From positions 1 to 36,024 of the forward strand of contig CAIYOY010000024.1 of assembly GCA_903927905.1 (NCBI GenBank): 36,024 nucleotides of DNA, written 5' to 3'. The notes below the pieces were generated by a model. That model searched no databases. It worked only from the letters and a program-made list of their open reading frames with translations, and had not been told where the DNA came from. Shown piece after piece: positions 33,178 through 36,024 of this stretch; position 1 is the first letter of the stretch, and every line of letters starts with the position of its first letter. The DNA comes from an uncultured Verrucomicrobiales bacterium. Its GTDB lineage: Bacteria > Verrucomicrobiota > Verrucomicrobiia > Limisphaerales > Palsa-1400. The position numbers and the translations under genes are program-made.

Positions 33178-33585
33178 CTATTGCGTCGCCAGGCCGACTT
33201 TGGTGATCTCCAATGATTCCAACGCGTCCAACACCGTGATCATGCTCTGATAATCCACTTCGTCCGCGCCTTTCACGACGAATTTGGGGTCCGAATCCGC
33301 CACCTTCAAAATTCGCAATTTGTCTTTCAAGCTGGCAGCGGGAACAGATTCGTCATTGAGAAAAATCTGGCCTTTTTCGTCCACGAGAATCCGGTTGATT
33401 TTAGGTTTGGGTTCATTCGGTTTTTGAGGTGGCGGCTTGCCAGAAGGCAGGGCCATCTCCAGGCTGTTCACCATTTGCGGGGTGGTGATGATAAAAATCA
33501 CCAGCAAAACAAACACCAGATCAAGCAACGGCGTGATGTTCAACTCATTCAAGGTGCTATGGCCGCGTTTGGAGGTTTTTTTCAT
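33178..33585 (-). CDS. exbD: ExbD-family TonB-system proton-channel protein (second copy)
   Basis: A 135-residue inner-membrane protein. N-terminal basic tail MKKTSKRGHSTLNE, then one helix NITPLLDLVFVLLVIFIITT with Asp22 matching the proton-binding Asp25 of E. coli ExbD. The periplasmic domain is short, with a proline-lysine linker (GKPPPQKPNEPKPK) and IFLNDESVPAAS. It follows the tonB gene by 4 bp and is the last gene of the exbB-exbD-tonB-exbD set. It is distinct in the periplasmic half from the other ExbD of the operon, so the two may form different channels or a mixed stator. Confidence 0.88.
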   Translation of the reverse strand: MKKTSKRGHSTLNELNITPLLDLVFVLLVIFIITTPQMVNSLEMALPSGKPPPQKPNEPKPKINRILVDEKGQIFLNDESVPAASLKDKLRILKVADSDPKFVVKGADEVDYQSMITVLDALESLEITKVGLATQ

Positions 33586-33589
33586 TTTT

Positions 33590-34270
33590 TTACTGGGTCA
33601 CCGCTTCCCCTGGCGCCACATCAAAACGAACCACCACCCGGGGCGGAAAATTAGGGGGCGGCGTCCGGGTCATGCTTTTGGTCTTGGCCAAAGCCTGGCG
33701 CACTGAATCGTCCCAACGCTTGTCACCGGACCCCTTCTTCCAAACCGGATCGGAAATTTGCCCGGAGTGATCCACCGCGACTTCCACTTCCGCCACAAAG
33801 GTGTGATCCTCCATATCCGTCGGACGGTCCCAATGTGATCGCAGCGAATATTCCAACAACCCCTTATAAACTTGTGAAGGATCCGAACTGGATTCCACCG
33901 CCTTGCCCCCCTCGAACGTGAACGACCCGACATCCACGGCTGGCGGGGCCACCGCCGGTGGCGCGGCCAAACCCGAAGCCGGAGGAGCTTGGGTCGCTGC
34001 CTTTGGGGCTTCAACCTTGGGTGCTTCCGCCATCTTTGGCACCTCGACTTTGGGCGGTTCCACCTTCGGCTTCTCCGGTTCTTTGGGTTTCTCGGGCGGC
34101 TTTTCTTTCACCATTTCAACGGCAATCTTCTTGATTTTCTTGCCCAACAATCCCTGGCGCGCGGCAAAAAAAACCAGTGCAATCACAATCACCCCATGAA
34201 AACCCAGCGAAATGAAGAGATTCACCTTCGGCGAGTTGCGTGGTTTTCGGACCTGGGTTTGAGGCGTCAT
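33590..34270 (-). CDS. tonB: TonB protein
   Basis: A 226-residue energy transducer. The N-terminal helix LFISLGFHGVIVIALVFFAA carries Ser21 and His25, the S-x-x-x-H pattern conserved in TonB for coupling to ExbB/ExbD. The middle is a Lys/Pro/Glu rod (KPPEKPKEPEKPKVEPPK) to cross the periplasm. The C-terminal domain has the YP-like beta fold: LEYSLRSHWDRPTDMEDH, VEVAVDHSGQISDP and the VRFDV end, of the ExbD-operon TonB_C type. The partner outer-membrane receptor is not in this window. Lies 13 bp after the first exbD and 4 bp before the second. Confidence 0.9.
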   Translation of the reverse strand: MTPQTQVRKPRNSPKVNLFISLGFHGVIVIALVFFAARQGLLGKKIKKIAVEMVKEKPPEKPKEPEKPKVEPPKVEVPKMAEAPKVEAPKAATQAPPASGLAAPPAVAPPAVDVGSFTFEGGKAVESSSDPSQVYKGLLEYSLRSHWDRPTDMEDHTFVAEVEVAVDHSGQISDPVWKKGSGDKRWDDSVRQALAKTKSMTRTPPPNFPPRVVVRFDVAPGEAVTQ

Positions 34271-34283
34271 CGGTTTTCCAATG

Positions 34284-34697
34284 CTATTTTTTATCCGCCG
34301 CCTCGGTGGCCAAATCCACTTTCAAAACATTCGCTTGCTGGCAAACATCCATCACTGCGCGGATTTGACGGTATTTTGTTTTGCTGTCACCGCGCACAAT
34401 CACACTCAAATCGGGATCGTCCATGCGCAAAGCCACCAGATTTTCCTGCAATCCGGCCAGATCCACCGCCGCCTTGTTGATCCAAATCTTGCCGCCTGCT
34501 TCCACCGTGATGTAATTCGCCTTGCGCGGCGGATCCTTTTGCCGTTTCGACGCCTCCGGCAATTTCAATTCCAAGTCATTGACCACCGGCGTAGTGGTGA
34601 TGATAAATATCACCAGCAACACAAAGGCCAGATCTAACAGCGGAGTGATGTTCAACTCCGTCATGGTGTGATGGCCTGAATGAGAACACTTTTTCAT
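34284..34697 (-). CDS. exbD: ExbD-family TonB-system protein (first copy)
   Basis: A 137-residue inner-membrane protein beginning MKKCSHSGHHTMTE; the helix is NITPLLDLAFVLLVIFIITT with Asp22, the proton-carrying residue. The periplasmic part has LKLPEASKRQKDPP, GGKIWINKAAVDLAG and the ending ANVLKVDLATEA. It shares the almost identical helix with the second ExbD but differs afterwards. The start lies 11 bp after the exbB stop. It probably forms the basic ExbB-ExbD motor. Confidence 0.92.
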   Translation of the reverse strand: MKKCSHSGHHTMTELNITPLLDLAFVLLVIFIITTTPVVNDLELKLPEASKRQKDPPRKANYITVEAGGKIWINKAAVDLAGLQENLVALRMDDPDLSVIVRGDSKTKYRQIRAVMDVCQQANVLKVDLATEAADKK

Positions 34698-34708
34698 CGG
34701 TCTGGTTG

Positions 34709-35605
34709 CTAGTTTTTCTCCACAAACCCGGCAATCTCACTACGACCGATGTTCTCCCCTCTCAACCCGTCAATGATTCGGGTCGCCAATAGTTCATTTG
34801 ACAAGTTAAGTTCGTCGGACAGAGGCCGGTTATCCACATACCGGTGTTCAATCTGGTTGGCATAACGGGCGGCGAAACCGTCGAGTTCCTGAGTGATCGC
34901 CCGGATGCTGGTCACCATGAAGTTGTAGGAAAACATCGCCGGAATGGCGACCAGCAAACCGATCACCGTGCAAATCAACGCCCCCGCCACCCCCGGCGCC
35001 ATGGCCGTGATGCTCGCTCCACCGGCGCTGGCGATGCCGGCAAAAGTTTCCATCACCCCCCAAACCGTCCCCAGCAATCCGATAAACGGCCCGCCCGCCA
35101 CCGCTGTGGAAAGCACAATCATCCCCTTCTCCAGCGTCATCGCCTCGGCCGCCGCCGCCTCTTCCATCACCACCTTGACCGCTTCGAATGATGCGCCGCT
35201 GATCTTGGTCGTGGTGGCGCGGGCGAAAACATCCGTGTTCCCCTGCAAAGCCGGATCGGGGTTGAGCGCTCTGACCCCCTTCACATAGACGGGATTGTTT
35301 TTCAAATGATAGTCCACTTCATCCGCCCCTCGCAAATAAAGCGCGTAAGCCGGAGCGCCGGAAAAATCCTCTGCCTTGCGCTTGATATCCAACGGATCGC
35401 GGGTCGCATTGTAGGCGGTAAAAAATTTCTTGGCCCATTTGCGCGCAATGGCCAACTGCCGGGCCTTGGAGATGATGATGGTCCAACTGAACAGCGAGAG
35501 GAGCAGCAACGCCGACATGGTCACTTTCCCTTCGACGGTGGCTTTATCTATCGCGAACTTCAATGCGCTGGTGGCCAGGATGGGAGTCAGATGTAATGAA
35601 AACAT
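34709..35605 (-). CDS. exbB: ExbB/MotA/TolQ-family proton-channel protein
   Basis: A 298-residue inner-membrane protein with three helices: MSALLLLSLFSWTIIIS near 30-46, MIVLSTAVAGGPFIGLLG near 162-180 and ALICTVIGLLVAIPAMFSYN near 208-228. LGTVWGVMETFAGIA with GAGIA-like AMAPGVAGALI is the ExbB/TolQ signature around the pore. The first cytoplasmic region, about 120 residues between helices 1 and 2, is longer than in the shortest ExbB. It is first in the operon exbB-exbD-tonB-exbD. The 85 bp upstream (35606-35690) hold the likely promoter, AT-rich with AATAATATT close to the start, but no firm -35/-10 pair. Confidence 0.92.
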   Translation of the reverse strand: MFSLHLTPILATSALKFAIDKATVEGKVTMSALLLLSLFSWTIIISKARQLAIARKWAKKFFTAYNATRDPLDIKRKAEDFSGAPAYALYLRGADEVDYHLKNNPVYVKGVRALNPDPALQGNTDVFARATTTKISGASFEAVKVVMEEAAAAEAMTLEKGMIVLSTAVAGGPFIGLLGTVWGVMETFAGIASAGGASITAMAPGVAGALICTVIGLLVAIPAMFSYNFMVTSIRAITQELDGFAARYANQIEHRYVDNRPLSDELNLSNELLATRIIDGLRGENIGRSEIAGFVEKN

Positions 35606-35865
35606 GTTTGGAATATTATTCGGTTTAAAATGTCATATCGCTGTTTGAGCGCGTCAGGCGAAGCTACACACCCCATGTTGCGATCACGCGTCACAATTGG
35701 AACAATCGTGTGAAATTTTGTTCACACGGCGGGAATAATCCGAACGATGGCACTTGTCCTAACGACCAGATCGTAAGACTGATTTGAGAGGGAAAGAGGT
35801 TGGCGCTCCTAACTGTTACTTTGAATCGCAACTGGGGCATTGGTAGTCGGCTATTTTGACGGAGC

Positions 35866-36012
35866 GCGGGTCTGTGACCCGCAGCAGCGTGAAATGGTAA
35901 AGATGCTTTGAATAACTCCACACCTTCTGCCCGGCGACGCTGCTGCGGGTCACTGGCACAGTGCCAAGACATCGCTTACAGCTTAGCGCCAAGACATGGC
36001 TTACAGTTTGCG
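35866..36012. repeat. Composite palindrome plus 25-bp tandem repeat at the window's end
   Basis: GCGGGTC (35866-35872) pairs with GACCCGC (35876-35882). The overlapping 17-bp arm 35874-35890 is an exact inverse of 35937-35953. TGGCACAGTGCCA (35954-35966) is itself a palindrome. Two copies of a 25-bp unit starting GCCAAGACAT follow at 35963-35987 and 35988-36012, with about five differences. The structure looks like a mosaic of dispersed repeats. The surrounding gap 35606-36024 holds no convincing gene. Confidence 0.65.
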
Positions 36013-36024
36013 AATATGACGCAC

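Noticed and set aside
35691-35972. Minus-strand open frame of 93 codons upstream of exbB
   Set aside because: Runs through the composite palindrome; composition is not protein-like and no family resemblance was seen.

Overview
The window looks like a chromosomal segment of a Verrucomicrobiota bacterium, probably from the Pedosphaera/Limisphaera side of the phylum. This is inferred from the large secreted Ig/RCC1-type surface proteins, the poor Shine-Dalgarno signals, the Porin_5-like porin and the short palindromic intergenic repeats. No rRNA, tRNA, CRISPR array or intact insertion sequence was seen.

Layout. (1) 45-4199, minus: a two-gene sugar-nucleotide operon, made of a GalU-like nucleotidyltransferase followed by a very unusual fusion of a fucokinase-like GHMP kinase and a UDP-sugar pyrophosphorylase. 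(2) 4246-5591: a decayed histidine-kinase tail, two small membrane proteins and a ParE-type toxin-antitoxin pair. (3) 5692-10565, plus: an MFS transporter, purM and tyrS (stop and start overlapping), a palindromic repeat, and a secreted lactonase-fold beta-propeller. (4) 10600-13905, minus: mutS and, downstream of it, a UPF0175/PIN (DUF3368) toxin-antitoxin pair. (5) 14223-14726, plus: a histone H1-like Lys/Ala/Pro-rich protein. (6) 14877-19106, minus: surface protein, porin, aquaglyceroporin-like channel, DUF6428-like protein and thioredoxin-type arsenate reductase, closely spaced and possibly one transcript. The distal part matches the known strategy of reducing arsenate and releasing arsenite through a channel. 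(7) 19348-24683, minus: a PstS-like secreted binding protein and a 1339-residue multidomain Ig-like surface protein, closed by a strong intrinsic terminator. (8) 24999-26219, plus: a secreted RCC1-repeat propeller. (9) 26221-35605, minus: exbB-exbD-tonB-exbD, an AraC-type regulator, and a two-partner secretion pair (TpsB transporter, TpsA exoprotein). The close spacing and overlaps suggest an energised envelope and adhesin-secretion locus. (10) 35606-36024: a composite palindromic and tandem repeat region.

The most unusual items are the GHMP kinase/UDP-sugar pyrophosphorylase fusion, the shared but unnamed DLLL-type domain duplicated across two surface proteins, the TonB/AraC/TPS chain, and several distinct candidate dispersed repeat families in the intergenic regions. 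Two of these are leader motifs of 9-10 bp periodicity placed just before start codons.
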